From Glandiceps talaboti (taxonomy: Eukaryota > Hemichordata > Enteropneusta > Spengelidae), in assembly GCF_964340395.1 (NCBI RefSeq), contig NC_135559.1:19876650-19915649 (forward strand): a stretch of DNA of 39,000 nt, written 5' to 3'. Of the stretch, positions 38,856 through 39,000 are shown piece by piece. The notes beneath the pieces are model-generated. The model saw only the letters and a program-made list of their open reading frames with translations, searched no databases and was not told the origin of the DNA. The translations under genes were made by a program, and so were the position numbers. Every line of letters starts with the position of its first letter. Position 1 is the first letter of the stretch.

Positions 38856-39000
38856 AAATAAAAGAAATGTAAAGAGGACAACGGGCCAGTTCTTCTTTTT
38901 ACACATGCCATGTTCTTGTTAGATTAATCGGGTCTATAATCACGTGTAACAACCACATGACGACTGATTCCGATTCACATCCGATAATTAATTGTTCATC

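Larger units (their letters stand above)
38040..39000 (-). other. Intron or upstream DNA 5' of the first visible SEC14-like exon
   Basis: A start-codon exon of about 25-30 codons ending in phase 0 before FKTNC is expected upstream. I could not find one: no GT donor context with a SEC14L-like N-terminus is visible. The region contains a fold-back element (38251-38501) and a tRNA-derived SINE. Confidence 0.5.

Noticed and set aside
38760-38858. Minus-strand tRNA gene
   Set aside because: A- and B-box-like motifs are present, but the acceptor stem and anticodon arm do not fold, and a non-tRNA body follows; read as a SINE.

Overview
The window is AT-rich animal nuclear DNA. Genes are split into short exons (44-193 bp) with GT/GC-AG introns, and introns and intergenic DNA are packed with microsatellites, minisatellites and fold-back elements. 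Both proteins are close in layout to vertebrate families (natriuretic-peptide-receptor-type guanylate cyclase; SEC14-like CRAL-TRIO/GOLD protein). That, with the repeat texture, suggests a marine invertebrate, perhaps a non-vertebrate deuterostome such as amphioxus or a hemichordate. This placement is inference with low confidence. There is no bacterial, phage or CRISPR content.

Layout. 1-3359 is intron upstream of the first visible exon, with a ~190 bp tandem repeat and a fold-back element. 3360-19110 (+) holds 20 consecutive exons of a membrane receptor guanylate cyclase. They cover the C-terminal half of the ANF-receptor ligand-binding domain, one transmembrane helix, the kinase homology domain, a coiled-coil hinge and a complete cyclase catalytic domain ending in a stop codon. 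All 20 exons join in phase to 830 residues; the signal peptide and N-terminal half of the ectodomain lie upstream of the window. 19111-25047 is intergenic or 3'-UTR DNA with long (AT)n, (TC)n and (AG)n tracts. 25048-38039 (-) holds 11 exons of a SEC14-like lipid-transfer protein: CRAL-TRIO-N, CRAL-TRIO, GOLD, stop. They join in phase to 374 residues and lack only the first ~25-30 residues. 38040-39000 is intron or upstream DNA with a fold-back element and a tRNA-derived SINE.

The two genes are convergent (tail to tail). One makes cGMP at the plasma membrane and the other is probably a cytosolic lipid-binding protein; nothing in the sequence shows a functional link between them.

The most notable observations are: (1) a kinase homology domain whose ATP-anchoring lysine position reads isoleucine; (2) a partial tandem duplication of the exon carrying the HGNLK motif, with its splice acceptor destroyed, and a possible second exon relic; (3) a probable GC-AG intron; (4) at least three fold-back element copies of one family, plus two other repeats, ending about 15-65 bp upstream of splice acceptors; (5) a duplication between two introns of the SEC14-like gene whose edge sits on a splice donor. 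I found no new multi-gene system.
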